DNA of 63,778 bases, from positions 195,194 through 258,971 of the forward strand of contig NZ_BMTY01000010.1 in NCBI RefSeq assembly GCF_014649915.1, written 5' to 3'. The notes below the pieces were generated by a model. That model made no database searches and was not told where the DNA came from. It saw only the letters and a program-made list of their open reading frames with translations. Position 1 is the first letter of the stretch, and every line of letters begins with the position of its first letter. This DNA comes from Streptomyces toxytricini (GTDB lineage: Bacteria > Actinomycetota > Actinomycetes > Streptomycetales > Streptomycetaceae). This document shows positions 42,855-52,157 of the stretch, in pieces. The position numbers were made by a program, and so were the translations under genes.

Positions 42855-44654
42855 TCAGCCGGCGATGTTGAACTTCCACTGCTGGCTGCTGCGCCCGTCG
42901 CAGGTGTTCTGGACGATGCGGGCGCCGTCCGAGGTCGAGCCGCCCGAGACGTCGAGGCACTTGCTGCTGTGCTGCGCGGCCACGGTGAGCCCGCCTCCGG
43001 AAGCGGCGATCTTCCATTTCTGCTCCGCCGCCGAGCCGCAGGTGCGCTGCTGGACCGCTGCCCCGTCACTGCTGGATCCCGGGGCGACCGAGACGCACAG
43101 GCCGCTGTTCTTCACCTTGAGCTGGTAGGTGCCGTCGGTGTTCCGGGTGGCGGTGAACTTCTGGTTGGTGTAGTTGCCGGCGGTCCACTGCACCAGCTGG
43201 GCGCCCTCGGTCGTCTTGCCGGGGTTGTCCAGCGCCTTCCCGGACTTGACGTTGACCAGCTGGTACGTCGTCCCGGACTGCACAGGCCCCTCGGGACCCG
43301 GCGTGGGCGACGCCGTCGAGGTCGGCGTCGGCGTCGGCGTGGGTGTGGGGGTGGGCGTGGGACCCGGGTCGTTGCCCTTGGCGTGGCAGGTCCCGCTGAC
43401 CGAGTCGGTGAAGGTGCGGCCGGCGACCGGCTTGAAGGCGAACGAGTAGCCGGTGGAGGTCAGGTCGAACTGCCCGACGCCGTAGGTGTTGTTGTTGAAC
43501 ACCTCGGACGGGCCGGACGAGGTGCTGCGGCTGCTGTAGAGGGCGCGCCCGCCGGTGCCGATCACGAACGACCGTATGCCGTTGGCGGTGTCCTTCGTCC
43601 CGTTGGACATGGCGGGTGCGAACCGCTCGTAGTGGTGGTCGTGCCCCCAGACCGCCACGTCCGCCTTGAAGTCGGTGAGCGCCTTCATCAGGGGGGCCGT
43701 GCCGCTGGTGTCACCGTGGTCGCCGGAGGAGAACCGGGCGTGGTGCCAGTAGGCCATCGTGCACGGCTTCGTGCTGGCCGCCAGGTCGGCGCGCAGCCAC
43801 TTCTCCTGTGCGCTGCCGGCGCCCGTGCTGATGTTGGAGTTCAGCGACACCAGGTGCCAGTCGCCGACGTCCACGCTGTAGTAGCCCTTGTCGCGGTCGC
43901 CCGTCTGGACGCCCTTGCCCTGGTAGTAGTCGAAGTAGCCCTGGGCTCCCGACGTCTTGTACTCGTGGTTGCCGGGGGAGGGGTGGACGATCGAGTTGAA
44001 CTTGCCCCAGTTCTTGTCGTAGGCGCCGTTGAACTCGGACAGCTTGCCGGACTCGTACGCGTTGTCGCCCGCGGTGATCACGGCCGCGGGGGCCATGGTG
44101 CTCACCAGGGGGGCGGTCTGGTTGCAGGCGTCGCCGCAGATGTCGCCGACCGCCGCGACCCTGACGGAGGCGTTGGCCAGCGCCTCCTTCCCGGACTGGT
44201 AGCCGGTGATCGAATAGCGGCTCCCGGTCTGGGACAGCTTCGGGGTGACCGTCACGCACCCGCCGTTGAACGCACGGGTGAAGAACTCCTTGCCGGCGGC
44301 GTTGCCGGAGGTCAGCGTGTACGTGTCTCCGGAGGAGCCGGCGAGGGTGACCGTGTCGCTGCCGCGGAGCGTCAGCTCGGCGAAGCGCAGCCTCATCCAG
44401 CCGGCGCCGTCGGCGCACACCCGGCGCTCGGCGGCCGACGCCGCCTGCGAGGCGTCACCGCTGACGTTCGCGGCGCCGAGCTCGGCCCCGGGCTGCGCCA
44501 GCTGCTCCACGGCCGTGCCGGCGGCCGCGGGCGCGGCCGAGGGCTGGCCGGCGGAGGCGTTGACCATGAAGCCGCCGGCGATGAGCGCGCCGACCGAGGT
44601 CGCGATCAGCACGTTCCTTCCGTGGTGCCGCCGTGTGGGTTCCGGTTCTTGCAT
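42855..44654 (-). CDS. Secreted metallophosphoesterase with C-terminal ricin-type lectin domain
   Basis: A 599-residue exported protein from ATG 44654 (GGGAG ribosome site). Signal sequence: HHGRNVLIATSVGALIAGGFMVNASA. The phosphoesterase core has VAAVGDICGD, TAGDNAYE, PSPGNHEY, YWHHARF and GHDHHYERF, all five metal and phosphate motifs of the calcineurin-like family. A Thr-Pro repeat linker (PTPTPTPT) joins a C-terminal ricin B (CBM13-like) domain with three Q-x-W-type repeats (GAQLVQW, EQKWKI, SQQWKF). It probably hydrolyses phosphate esters at glycan surfaces. An extra N-terminal beta domain (about residues 75-160) is present. Confidence 0.9.
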   Translation of the reverse strand: MQEPEPTRRHHGRNVLIATSVGALIAGGFMVNASAGQPSAAPAAAGTAVEQLAQPGAELGAANVSGDASQAASAAERRVCADGAGWMRLRFAELTLRGSDTVTLAGSSGDTYTLTSGNAAGKEFFTRAFNGGCVTVTPKLSQTGSRYSITGYQSGKEALANASVRVAAVGDICGDACNQTAPLVSTMAPAAVITAGDNAYESGKLSEFNGAYDKNWGKFNSIVHPSPGNHEYKTSGAQGYFDYYQGKGVQTGDRDKGYYSVDVGDWHLVSLNSNISTGAGSAQEKWLRADLAASTKPCTMAYWHHARFSSGDHGDTSGTAPLMKALTDFKADVAVWGHDHHYERFAPAMSNGTKDTANGIRSFVIGTGGRALYSSRSTSSGPSEVFNNNTYGVGQFDLTSTGYSFAFKPVAGRTFTDSVSGTCHAKGNDPGPTPTPTPTPTPTPTSTASPTPGPEGPVQSGTTYQLVNVKSGKALDNPGKTTEGAQLVQWTAGNYTNQKFTATRNTDGTYQLKVKNSGLCVSVAPGSSSDGAAVQQRTCGSAAEQKWKIAASGGGLTVAAQHSSKCLDVSGGSTSDGARIVQNTCDGRSSQQWKFNIAG

Positions 44655-44907
44655 GTCTGCTCCCTGAAGGGTTGAGGGGAGAGGGGACCGACCGGTCCAC
44701 CGGCGACGCGCTGGGGGGTGCGGGTGGCGTGATGGACCGGTCGGGGACTGGGATGGTGCAAAGATCTTGTGGACGGGCTCGTTCCGGGGTCGGTTCTACC
44801 CCGGCGACGGGTCGGCGGTGGCTCGCCGTTGCCACTGGCGCCGGTGGGCGGCGGCCGGCGTACGACCGCCCGGCCGTGCCGCGCCGATCCGCCGCAGCCG
44901 GCGCCTG

Positions 44908-46146
44908 CTACGAGCGGGCGGTGTAGAGCAGCCGGTTGGGCGTGTCCTTCCCCGGTTGGCGCACCTTGCCGGGGGTTGCGGCGCCGATGACGGCACTCTG
45001 GACCTCGGCCGGAGTGGCACCGGGGTTCTCCGCTAGGAACAGGGCGGCGGCTCCCGCCACATGGGGAGCGGCCATCGACGTGCCGCTCAGTACGCGGCCG
45101 GCGGTGTCGCTCTGGTGCCCGGCCGAGGGGATGGACGTGCCCGGAGCGAACAGGTCCGTACAGGGGCCGAAGTTGGAGTCCGAGCGGCGGACGTCCCCGG
45201 ACGTGGAGTTGTTGACGACGATGGCCGCGCCGATCCGGCCCGGCGAGTTGTTGCAGGCGTCGGTGTTGCCGTTGCCGGAGGAGACCACCCAGGTGACCCC
45301 GGACGCGATGGAGCGCTTGATCGCCTCGTCCTCGGCGGAGTTGCCGCCGCCGTTGATGCTCATGTTGACCACGGCGGGCTTGACGGCATGGGCCGTGATC
45401 CAGTCCGCGGCGGCGATGATCGCCGAAGTGGCCGCCCTGTCCCGGCAGTCGGTGACGCGCACGGCCACCAGTTTCACGCCCTTGGCCACGCCGAAGTCCT
45501 TGCCGCCGACCGTTCCGGCGACGTGGGTGCCGTGGCCGGTGCAGTCGGCCCCGTTGCGGCCGTCGCCGACCTTGTCGACACCGATCGAGGCCCGGCCCTG
45601 GAACTGCGCGTGGGTGGTGCGCAGACCGCTGTCCACCAGGTACACGGTGACGTTTCCGGCGGTCTCGGCGAACGTGTACGTCCGGTTCAGCGGGAGGTCG
45701 CGCTGGTCGATCCGGTCCAGGCCCCACGGCGGGTCGGTCTGGGTCGACGCCGCGGCGTGCAGCCCGTCCTGCTGCACGTAGGAAACCGCGGGGTCAGCGG
45801 CCACCCGCGCCGCCTGGGCCGCGGTCATCTCGGCGGCGTAGCCGCGCAGGGCCGCGCTGAAGACGGTGTGTACGGTGCCGCCGTGCCTGCGTGCGCTGCG
45901 CGCCGCGGTCTCGGCGACCGCCGAGTGCTCGGCGGCACGGGCCGGACCGCGCGCCGCGGAGGCCGGTTCCGCTTTGAACACCACCACGTAGCGGCCGGGT
46001 ATCGGCTCCGCGGTGCTGCGCACGTGTCCGCGGGCGGGACCGGCCTCGGCGGGGTCCGCGGCCATCGTGACGGCGGCGGCCGTCACCACGGCCACGGCCA
46101 GCCCGGTCGATCTGTAGGACGGACGGGAGGGAAGCAAGGACGACAA
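44908..46146 (-). CDS. Secreted subtilisin-like serine protease (S8) with I9 propeptide
   Basis: An exported protease of about 412 residues. The signal peptide STGLAVAVVTAAAVTMAADPAEA is followed by an inhibitor-I9 propeptide (GRYVVVFKAE to DPAVSYVQQDG), then the S8 domain: catalytic Asp in VYLVDSGLRTTH, His in CTGHGTHVAGTVGG, oxyanion Asn in SSGNGN and Ser in LSGTSMAAPHVAG. All residues are intact. TTG 46146 lies five bases after GGAG; GTG 46179 is the alternative. It is divergent from a large regulator gene after a 427-base gap. It probably digests extracellular protein. Confidence 0.9.
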   Translation of the reverse strand: MSSLLPSRPSYRSTGLAVAVVTAAAVTMAADPAEAGPARGHVRSTAEPIPGRYVVVFKAEPASAARGPARAAEHSAVAETAARSARRHGGTVHTVFSAALRGYAAEMTAAQAARVAADPAVSYVQQDGLHAAASTQTDPPWGLDRIDQRDLPLNRTYTFAETAGNVTVYLVDSGLRTTHAQFQGRASIGVDKVGDGRNGADCTGHGTHVAGTVGGKDFGVAKGVKLVAVRVTDCRDRAATSAIIAAADWITAHAVKPAVVNMSINGGGNSAEDEAIKRSIASGVTWVVSSGNGNTDACNNSPGRIGAAIVVNNSTSGDVRRSDSNFGPCTDLFAPGTSIPSAGHQSDTAGRVLSGTSMAAPHVAGAAALFLAENPGATPAEVQSAVIGAATPGKVRQPGKDTPNRLLYTARS

Positions 46147-46573
46147 AGGGACTCCAAGGGGAACTGGAAGCTGTGCCACCGGTTGTTCCGGGGCGGAACC
46201 GGTCTACCCTCGGGCGCCACGGCATGGTGGCGGGCGATGGCCGGTGGCGCAGAAGGGCGCGGCGGTCCGCCGGGGTTGCCGCTCGAGCGGCGCACCGCCT
46301 GCCCGGCAGGCCGCGATCCGGCCTTCCTGCAATCGCTCACCAACGCACCCGCGGAACGGCAGTTGGTGTGCACACCCCAAGAGGCGACCGCAATCCCCAA
46401 AGGCAGCACGAGAAGAGCGTGTGACCTGCAGCGGATTCCTTTGCTTCGCATCCCCGAACATGCAACGATGGCCCGGCAGTTCACCGGAACGGCCATACGA
46501 CGGCCTCATCGGCGCGACCTTCGCCGCCTATCAGCGGAACGCGGTCGTGCCATTCCCGCAAGGAGGTGGTCCG
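46147..46573. other. Long divergent promoter region
   Basis: This 427-base region separates the protease and regulator genes. The plus-strand frame is open from 46244 but the codons before 46574 lack protein character. No clear operator was found beyond short G/C dyads. Confidence 0.5.
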
Positions 46574-47593
46574 ATGCCCGAAGAAGATATACGCGCGCAC
46601 TTGTGCCGTCTCGGTCTTACCCGCATACAGGCGGACATTTACACAACGCTGCTCGGCGCCGGGCCCTGCACCACGGACCGCCTGGCAACCATGATGGGCC
46701 GCCACTGCCGCGGCGCCGGGAACGGCCTGCTCGAGGGCCAGGCACTGGACGGGCAACTCGCCCACCTGCGAAAACTCGGCTTGATCACCGTCAGCGGCGC
46801 CGGCATCGAGGGCATCGAGCACGTGCCCGTCGAACCGTCGATCGCGCTGGAGTGCATGGTCCACACGCAGACCGCCGAAGTCCACCGGGCCCACCAGGCC
46901 GCCATGCAGGCCTATCGCGGATACCGGCGCTCCGTCGCCCCCCAGGGCGGGGAGGACTTAGTCGAAGTCATCAAGGGGTCGCACGTCGCAGAACGCATCT
47001 GGAACCTGGAAGCGTCCGTCGAATTCGAAGTCCTGCGCTTTGACTGCCCGCCCTATCACACGCACGGAACCGCCAACCCGATCGAGATCGAAAAGCTGGC
47101 AAAGGGCGTCGACTATCGAGTGGTCTACTCCAAATCCGCCGTGCAGAACGCGGACTACTACAGCATCAACATCCAGCCGTGCATAGCCGCCGGAGAACAG
47201 GCCAGGGTCCTGCCCACGGTCCCCGTGAAACTGACCATCTACGACCAGCGCCTGGCCATCGTGTCCATGTCGGTCGTCGAGTCCGAGGTGAAGGACTACC
47301 TGCTGATGGTCCATCCCTCCAGCCTGCTGTCGGCGCTCGCCGGCCTGTTCGAGACCTCGTGGCGGACTGCACTGCCGATGCACCTGAACGACCGCGCCCC
47401 CTGCGGCCTCCAGCCGGTCCACCGGCGCATCCTGGAGCTGCTCGCGACCGGGATCACGGACGAGACGATCGCCGAACTCCTCGGCGTGAGCCGCCGCACG
47501 CTGTCGCGCCACATCGAGGCAATCAACACCCGCGCCGGCTCGATGACCCGATTCCAGATGGCGCTCTACGCGGCCCGCAGCGGCTGGATCTGA
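46574..47593 (+). CDS. TrmB/LuxR-type transcriptional regulator
   Basis: A 339-residue regulator. ATG 46574 follows a perfect AAGGAGG. The N-terminus is a TrmB-like winged helix (RLGLTRIQADIYTTLLGAGP ... GQLAHLRKLGLI), the middle about 200 residues resemble a phospholipase-D-like sensor domain (VEVIKGSHVAERIWNLEASV, later VPVKLTIYDQRLAIVSMSV) and the C-terminus is a LuxR helix-turn-helix (LQPVHRRILELLATGITDETIAELLGVSRRTLSRHI). This architecture is common for orphan regulators in Streptomyces. The adjacent protease is a candidate target. Confidence 0.87.
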   Translation: MPEEDIRAHLCRLGLTRIQADIYTTLLGAGPCTTDRLATMMGRHCRGAGNGLLEGQALDGQLAHLRKLGLITVSGAGIEGIEHVPVEPSIALECMVHTQTAEVHRAHQAAMQAYRGYRRSVAPQGGEDLVEVIKGSHVAERIWNLEASVEFEVLRFDCPPYHTHGTANPIEIEKLAKGVDYRVVYSKSAVQNADYYSINIQPCIAAGEQARVLPTVPVKLTIYDQRLAIVSMSVVESEVKDYLLMVHPSSLLSALAGLFETSWRTALPMHLNDRAPCGLQPVHRRILELLATGITDETIAELLGVSRRTLSRHIEAINTRAGSMTRFQMALYAARSGWI

Positions 47594-47617
47594 TACGGCA
47601 CCAAGCCTCCTGCAGCG

Positions 47618-48124
47618 TCACAGGGCGCGGCGCATGCAGGCACGGGGCCACCGGTCCAGGCCATGAGCGGCTTCCCGCGCGCGGATCGCGCGCAGACCCG
47701 GGGAGAGCTCGCCGTCGTCCATGAGCCGGAACCCGCACCGCGTGTAATAGGGGGCGTTCCACGCAACCTGCGTGAACGTCGTCAGGGTCAGGGCGACCGC
47801 CTGCCGGCCCACCGCCTGATCGGCCACGTGCTCCAGCAGCAGCCGGCCGATGCCGCGGCGGGCACTGCGCGGGTGGACCGACACCTGCTCGACGTGCAGG
47901 CCGTCGTCGACGCAGTCGGCGATCAGATGGGCGACCGGGACGTCGTCACCGTCGGCTGCGACCCAGGCCAGCCCGGCCGCCCGGTACCGGTCGAGCTCGC
48001 TCAGCGGCAGCGGCTCGTCATCGGCGATCTCCGGCATGCCGACGTCCCGGAAGCACTCACCGGCGGCCCTCTCGATGTCCTGGAGAACGGGCAGCTCGTC
48101 CGGGCGCACCACACGTATCCGCAT
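47618..48124 (-). CDS. GNAT-family N-acetyltransferase
   Basis: A 168-residue protein from ATG 48124 with the GNAT fold: strand VRPDELPVLQDIERAA, GLAWVAADGDDVPVAHL, and the acetyl-CoA loop VSVHPRSARRGIGRLLLEHV (R-x-x-G-x-G). The end carries APYYTRCGFRLMDDGEL, the usual final strand motif. It transfers an acetyl group to an amine; many relatives modify amino acids, antibiotics or ribosomal proteins. The acceptor is unknown. It stands close to the convergent regulator gene (24 bases). Confidence 0.88.
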   Translation of the reverse strand: MRIRVVRPDELPVLQDIERAAGECFRDVGMPEIADDEPLPLSELDRYRAAGLAWVAADGDDVPVAHLIADCVDDGLHVEQVSVHPRSARRGIGRLLLEHVADQAVGRQAVALTLTTFTQVAWNAPYYTRCGFRLMDDGELSPGLRAIRAREAAHGLDRWPRACMRRAL

Positions 48125-48256
48125 GAACGCATTGTCCGATACGCAGACGACACCCCGCGAGCAACGCGGGCCTCGCCTTGACCCGGATGCCGGGAGGGGC
48201 CACGGAGCCGACGTCCGCCGAGGCGTCCGCCTCGGGACCTGACAGGAACGGCAGAC

Positions 48257-49005
48257 TCAGCACGGCGCGCGGCCGAACGCCCTGCGGTAGGAGCGCGGCG
48301 GCACCCCGCGCCGCCGTACGAACTGCTCGCGCAGCACCGCCGTGCTGCCGAAACCGACCAGCCGGGCGACCTCCTCCACCGGCGGCCCGGTGGTCTCCGG
48401 CAGCTCCTCGGCACGGCAGATCCGCAGCCCCAGCAGCCAGGCGTGCGGCGTGGTCCCGGTCGCGGCCGCGAATCGCCGGGCGAAGGACCGCCGGCTCATG
48501 AGCACCCCACGGGCCGGCTCCGCCACGGGCAGCGACTCGTGCAGGTGCTCCCGGACCCGCGCGAGCACCTCGGCGAGGTTCTCGTCCCGGCAGTCCTCCG
48601 GCACCTGGGTCGCCGGGTACTGGGCCTGCCCGCCGTCGCGGTGGGACGGCAGCACCAGGTCCCGGGCCACGCATTGGAGGTGGCGCCCCGTACTCGCGCC
48701 GCAGCAGGTGCAGGCACAGGTCTAGGGCGGCGGCGCCCGCGCCCGTGACGATCCCGCCCTCGTCCACGTACAGGGAGTCCGGCTCGACGCCCACCTCCGG
48801 ATGGCGTTCGGCCGGCAGCCCGTCCAGCAGCCCGGCCGCGGCGAGGGCGAAGGCCCCCACGCAGTGCACGGCGACCAGCGCACTCCGCGCGTGCACGGCG
48901 GTCAGCGCCGCCGGCACTGCGCCGGCGGCGGTGTGCGGAAGTCCGCCCACGGCAGGGCGATCACCAGGTCCGCGGACGCGAACCGGTCCGTGCCCCGGAC
49001 GTGAT
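48257..49005 (-). pseudogene. GlxA/DJ-1-type AraC regulator, broken by several frameshifts
   Basis: The pieces are in order but in three frames: DRFASADLVIALPWADF (about 48930-49000), then HARSALVAVHCVGAFALAAAGLLDG with LYVDEGGIVTGAGAAALDL (DJ-1/GATase fold, up to LRREYGA near 48690), then VARDLVLPSHRDGGQAQY plus two AraC helix-turn-helix units (SFARRFAAATGTTPHAWLLGLR, VEEVARLVGFGSTAVLREQF). One extra C in the run about 48682-48685 explains the last break. At least two further lesions and a missing N-terminus make it a true pseudogene. Confidence 0.75.
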
Positions 49006-49295
49006 CGGGCCCCGGCCACGGCCCCGCCTTCCCGGCCTACGGCACCGCGCCGCGCCGGCCGCGGTGCCCGACCACCACCCGTGCCGGCCCGCCCCGAGCA
49101 GCAATGCGTTTCCGTTCCCCCGCAGACGGAGGAATCCGCCGAGCCGTGACACACGGCCGAACGAACGCATCCGGCCCCGAAGTTCGACTATCGGCGGCCT
49201 GCGCGTGACCGGCGCGACACTGCACTGCGAAGCGCGCGGCAGAAGGCATCGGCGGAGCGGTCGGGTGGGCGTCCATCCCGGTTTCGTCGTCCTGC

Positions 49296-49985
49296 TCACA
49301 TGCCGACCGGTGCCCGCCGTGAGCGTGGGGTGCTGTCCCACTTCCACTGCGTGAGTCGTTCTCGGCCTGCCAGCTCTCCTCGGCCGGTCGCCCACAGGAG
49401 GGTGGGCCAGGGGTCGCCGTCGGCGGGAACATCGGGGAACAGCCTCGCCAGCACCCGCGCACAGATCGCCGCGGGGGCTTCCCAATCGAGGCCGAGGCCG
49501 AGAGCCAGGTCATCGGCGTGCACGAACAGTTCCACCAGACCCATGGCGGCCGAGCCCTCGGGATCCGTCGTTCCGAACACGTGGAACGCACGCGCATGCG
49601 GCGGCGCCGTCCGCACCATCGCCACGAGGAGTGCCGCGCACGCCTCCAGCACCTGCACGAGGCCCTCTGGCCCGCCCTCCCGTTCGGCGAAGATCACGTT
49701 GAAGGGCTTGCCGGAAGCTTCCTGCCGCCAGATGAAGGGCACGTCAGCAGCGGCCGGAGGTGTTTGCGGACCTAGCTGCGCGGCATAGGCGAAGAGGTCG
49801 TCGGCCAGGTGCTCGGCGGTCTCCCAGCAGCTCCACTCCGGCGTCCCGGCTGCCCGGTTCCAGTCGGCGGCCAGCGCCGCCGGCTGGCGCAGCAGCGCGA
49901 GGACGAGTCGGACTCCTTCCGCGAGATCGTCGGCGGACACCGGGTCTGTGGCACAAGGCTGTTCTGCATGATCAAAATCGGACAT
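49296..49985 (-). CDS. Mycothiol-dependent/DinB-like maleylpyruvate-isomerase-type protein
   Basis: A 229-residue protein starting at ATG 49985. The N-terminal four-helix DinB-like domain has the MDMPI features GTPEWSCWETAEHLADDLFAYAAQL (first helix with metal His) and GLVELFVHADDLALGLGL (second His, L-x-x-H-x-x-D pattern). Such actinobacterial proteins use mycothiol or bind metal in detoxification; many have no known substrate. A related gene lies at 55986, so the window holds two diverged members. It stands alone. Confidence 0.82.
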   Translation of the reverse strand: MSDFDHAEQPCATDPVSADDLAEGVRLVLALLRQPAALAADWNRAAGTPEWSCWETAEHLADDLFAYAAQLGPQTPPAAADVPFIWRQEASGKPFNVIFAEREGGPEGLVQVLEACAALLVAMVRTAPPHARAFHVFGTTDPEGSAAMGLVELFVHADDLALGLGLDWEAPAAICARVLARLFPDVPADGDPWPTLLWATGRGELAGRERLTQWKWDSTPRSRRAPVGM

Positions 49986-50455
49986 GCGTTGAGCCTACGA
50001 AACCTGCATCGCGCGCAACCAGTGCCTTCTGCTCCGGGAACGGTACTCGGGGCGCCGGGGTCACCGATGCCGACGCGGACTCCGTAGGTCACCGGGCTCG
50101 ACGCCCAGTGAGGCGGAGCGGGATGTTCGAGGCCCTGGCAGCCCGTGAAATCTGCTGCTCCCGCTGCGGGTGACGGGGGGACGACTCGTGCCGGTCGGGA
50201 CCGCGCTGGTGGTTCTGCGCGGTGGTGTGTCGGCGTTGGGGGCGGCCCTGGTCGTGGCGGGAGCCGTGCCCCACCCCTGCCCGCGAGCCGGGGCCGGCTC
50301 CGGCTCGGTCGCCTGCGCGGACCGTCGGCCAAAGCGGGGATGTGCCCGCCCAAGGCTGCCGCCGCTTCCAACCTCCGCCTCCGCCGGCGAAGAGACTGCC
50401 GCGCCATGGACCGTCGGTGGGCCGCAAACTCCGGCCGGCCGCCCCGCGGCCGCGA
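49986..50455. other. Intergenic region with no supported gene
   Basis: A plus-strand frame (from GTG near 50170) begins with a signal-like stretch but has no ribosome site and then low-complexity residues; I do not call it. The region separates two minus-strand genes. Confidence 0.45.
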
Positions 50456-51313
50456 TCACACTGGGAGGAACGGCTCGGTCAGGTGCGGCGTGGCCAGGTG
50501 CAGTGTGCCGGCGGGTTCGCGCCTGAGCATGCGCTTCCTCGAGTGCCTCGCCGTCTCGGGGTCCACCTCGTGTGCGTAGGCGAGTTCGGGGTGGAGCAGT
50601 TGCAGCGCGTGCACCAGGAGGTCGCCGGTGATGAGCGCCGTCTGGTGCCCGTGGGCAATCAGCACGCTCTGGTGCCCGGGCGTGTGGCCCGGCGTGGCGA
50701 CGACACGCCCGGCCCGCAGCGGCGTGTCCCCGTCGAGGAGCCGGAGCCGGCCGGCGGCCGCGAGCGGGTCGGTGAGGGTTTCGCGGAGCTGCGGGTTGAT
50801 CGTGTCGAGGGCATCGAACTCGGCCCGCTGCAAAAGGTATTCGGCGTTCGGGAAATAGGGGCGCCGGCCGCTCGCCGAGACGTTGCCGTCCCGAGCGCCA
50901 CCCTGGGACGGGACGGCCTCCTCTGTCACGACCGCCCACCCGACGTGGTCGGTGTGCAGGTGCGTGAGCACCACGGTGTCGACTTCTGCCGGGTCGATGC
51001 CCGCTGCGGCGAGCGACGCGGGGAGGGAGCCCGGCACCGGCGCCCACGAGGCGGCGGGGCCGTCGGCCGGGCCGATGCCGGCGTCCACGACGGTAAGGCC
51101 GTTGTCGCTGCGGACCGCGTACGCGCGGAACTGCAGGTGCCACCGTCCCTCGGCATCGACCCCGCCCGGGTCACAGCGGTCGGCCTCGGCCCACTGCGTG
51201 GCCGTGGCCTCGGGGAATGCCTCGGCGCGCGGGGAGAAGAACGGGCCCTCGGCATCCGCCAGGGCAATGATCTCGGCCGAGCCGATCTGCAGGTGGGGAA
51301 TGCGGAAGGACAT
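50456..51313 (-). CDS. MBL-fold metallo-hydrolase
   Basis: A 285-residue enzyme from ATG 51313 (MSFRIPHLQIGSAEI). The zinc motif is LTHLHTDHVGWA (H-x-H-x-D-H), with the downstream His in TPGHTPGH, Asp in ITGDLLV and the distal His in HLATPH, so both metal sites are complete. This arrangement fits the AHL-lactonase/quorum-quenching and general hydrolase branch of the family; the substrate is not determined. It is followed on the same strand upstream by a TetR gene, 160 bases away, which may control it. Confidence 0.88.
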   Translation of the reverse strand: MSFRIPHLQIGSAEIIALADAEGPFFSPRAEAFPEATATQWAEADRCDPGGVDAEGRWHLQFRAYAVRSDNGLTVVDAGIGPADGPAASWAPVPGSLPASLAAAGIDPAEVDTVVLTHLHTDHVGWAVVTEEAVPSQGGARDGNVSASGRRPYFPNAEYLLQRAEFDALDTINPQLRETLTDPLAAAGRLRLLDGDTPLRAGRVVATPGHTPGHQSVLIAHGHQTALITGDLLVHALQLLHPELAYAHEVDPETARHSRKRMLRREPAGTLHLATPHLTEPFLPV

Positions 51314-51472
51314 GGCGTCGATCTTGTCATGCCGTCGAGCGCCGTGGGCGCAGCGTTGTGCCGAGGAATGCACCCTTCACGACGTAGGGAGGTTTCGCGC
51401 CGTCGGCTCCGTCCACCCCACGTCCGCACTGTCACGTCCAGGTCGGCGAGGTCCGCGGGCATCCCTGTCTCG

Positions 51473-52090
51473 TCAGGGGCCGGCTTCGGCTTGGCGGAGG
51501 GTGCGGAATACCGCGGGGGTGGTCCAACCGCGGAGTGTGGCGTGGATTGCCGATCGGAATGCGGTGTCGGCGGTGGCGGTGTCGAGGGCTCCGGCGAGTT
51601 CGAGGGTGACGAGACCGTGGAGGGTGGCCCAGATCGACAGGGCGATGGGTGTGGGCTCGCCGTCCAGGAGGGATGCCGCCCGTGCGCGGTCGATCGCTTC
51701 GATGAGGGGGCGGACGGGGTCGGCGGAGCCGACCTGCCCGCCCGGGTCGAAGGACTGCACACCGCCGAACAGGACCGTGTACAGGTGGGCGTGTCCGCGT
51801 CCCCAGCGGCGGTAGGCGGCGCCCAGCGCGCAGAGGTCGGCCAAAGGGTCCGCGGAGGCCCGTACCGCCGACAGACTCTGGAAGAGCCCGGCGACGGCTC
51901 TGTCGCGTACCGCACCGATCAGCGCGTCTTTGCCGCCGAAGAGGGAGTACACCGCCGTCGTGGACGCGTCGGCGGCAGCGGCGACGGCGCGGACGGTGAC
52001 CGACTCCCTGGGGTGGGTGGCGAGCATCTCCGTCGCGCATGCCACGAGCCGTTCTCTCACGGCGTCGTCGTTCGTTCTCGGCCTACCCAC
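51473..52090 (-). CDS. TetR-family regulator
   Basis: A 205-residue regulator from GTG 52090. The N-terminal helix-turn-helix is RERLVACATEMLATHPRESVTVRAVAAAADASTTAVYSLFGGKDAL, complete with recognition helix and the Y-x-x-F-x-x-K-x-x-L signature. The C-terminal ligand domain is of ordinary size with a GQVGSADPVRPLIEAI region. It faces a divergent hydrolase gene across a 67-base gap containing a near-perfect dyad, so it almost certainly represses that gene and itself. Confidence 0.9.
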   Translation of the reverse strand: MGRPRTNDDAVRERLVACATEMLATHPRESVTVRAVAAAADASTTAVYSLFGGKDALIGAVRDRAVAGLFQSLSAVRASADPLADLCALGAAYRRWGRGHAHLYTVLFGGVQSFDPGGQVGSADPVRPLIEAIDRARAASLLDGEPTPIALSIWATLHGLVTLELAGALDTATADTAFRSAIHATLRGWTTPAVFRTLRQAEAGP

Positions 52091-52120
52091 AACGGCAGCC
52101 TACCCCCTTCTGATAACGTC

Positions 52121-52143
52121 GTTTCAAAACAGTGTTCTGAAAC
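52121..52143. promoter_or_regulatory. TetR operator between divergent genes
   Basis: GTTTCAAAACA (52121-52131) and TGTTCTGAAAC (52133-52143) match as inverted halves at 10 of 11 positions around one base. The A/T-rich dyad in a 67-base divergent gap overlaps the likely promoter of the hydrolase gene and is the best-supported operator in the window. Confidence 0.75.
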
Positions 52144-52157
52144 ACCGGGAGGTCACC

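Noticed and set aside
41550..44675. A 1041-codon plus-strand open frame
   Set aside because: Low-complexity antisense of the MFS and phosphatase genes.
50170..50526. Possible small exported protein on the plus strand
   Set aside because: No ribosome site, Pro/Ala-rich after the first segment, and it overlaps the end of the metallo-hydrolase gene.
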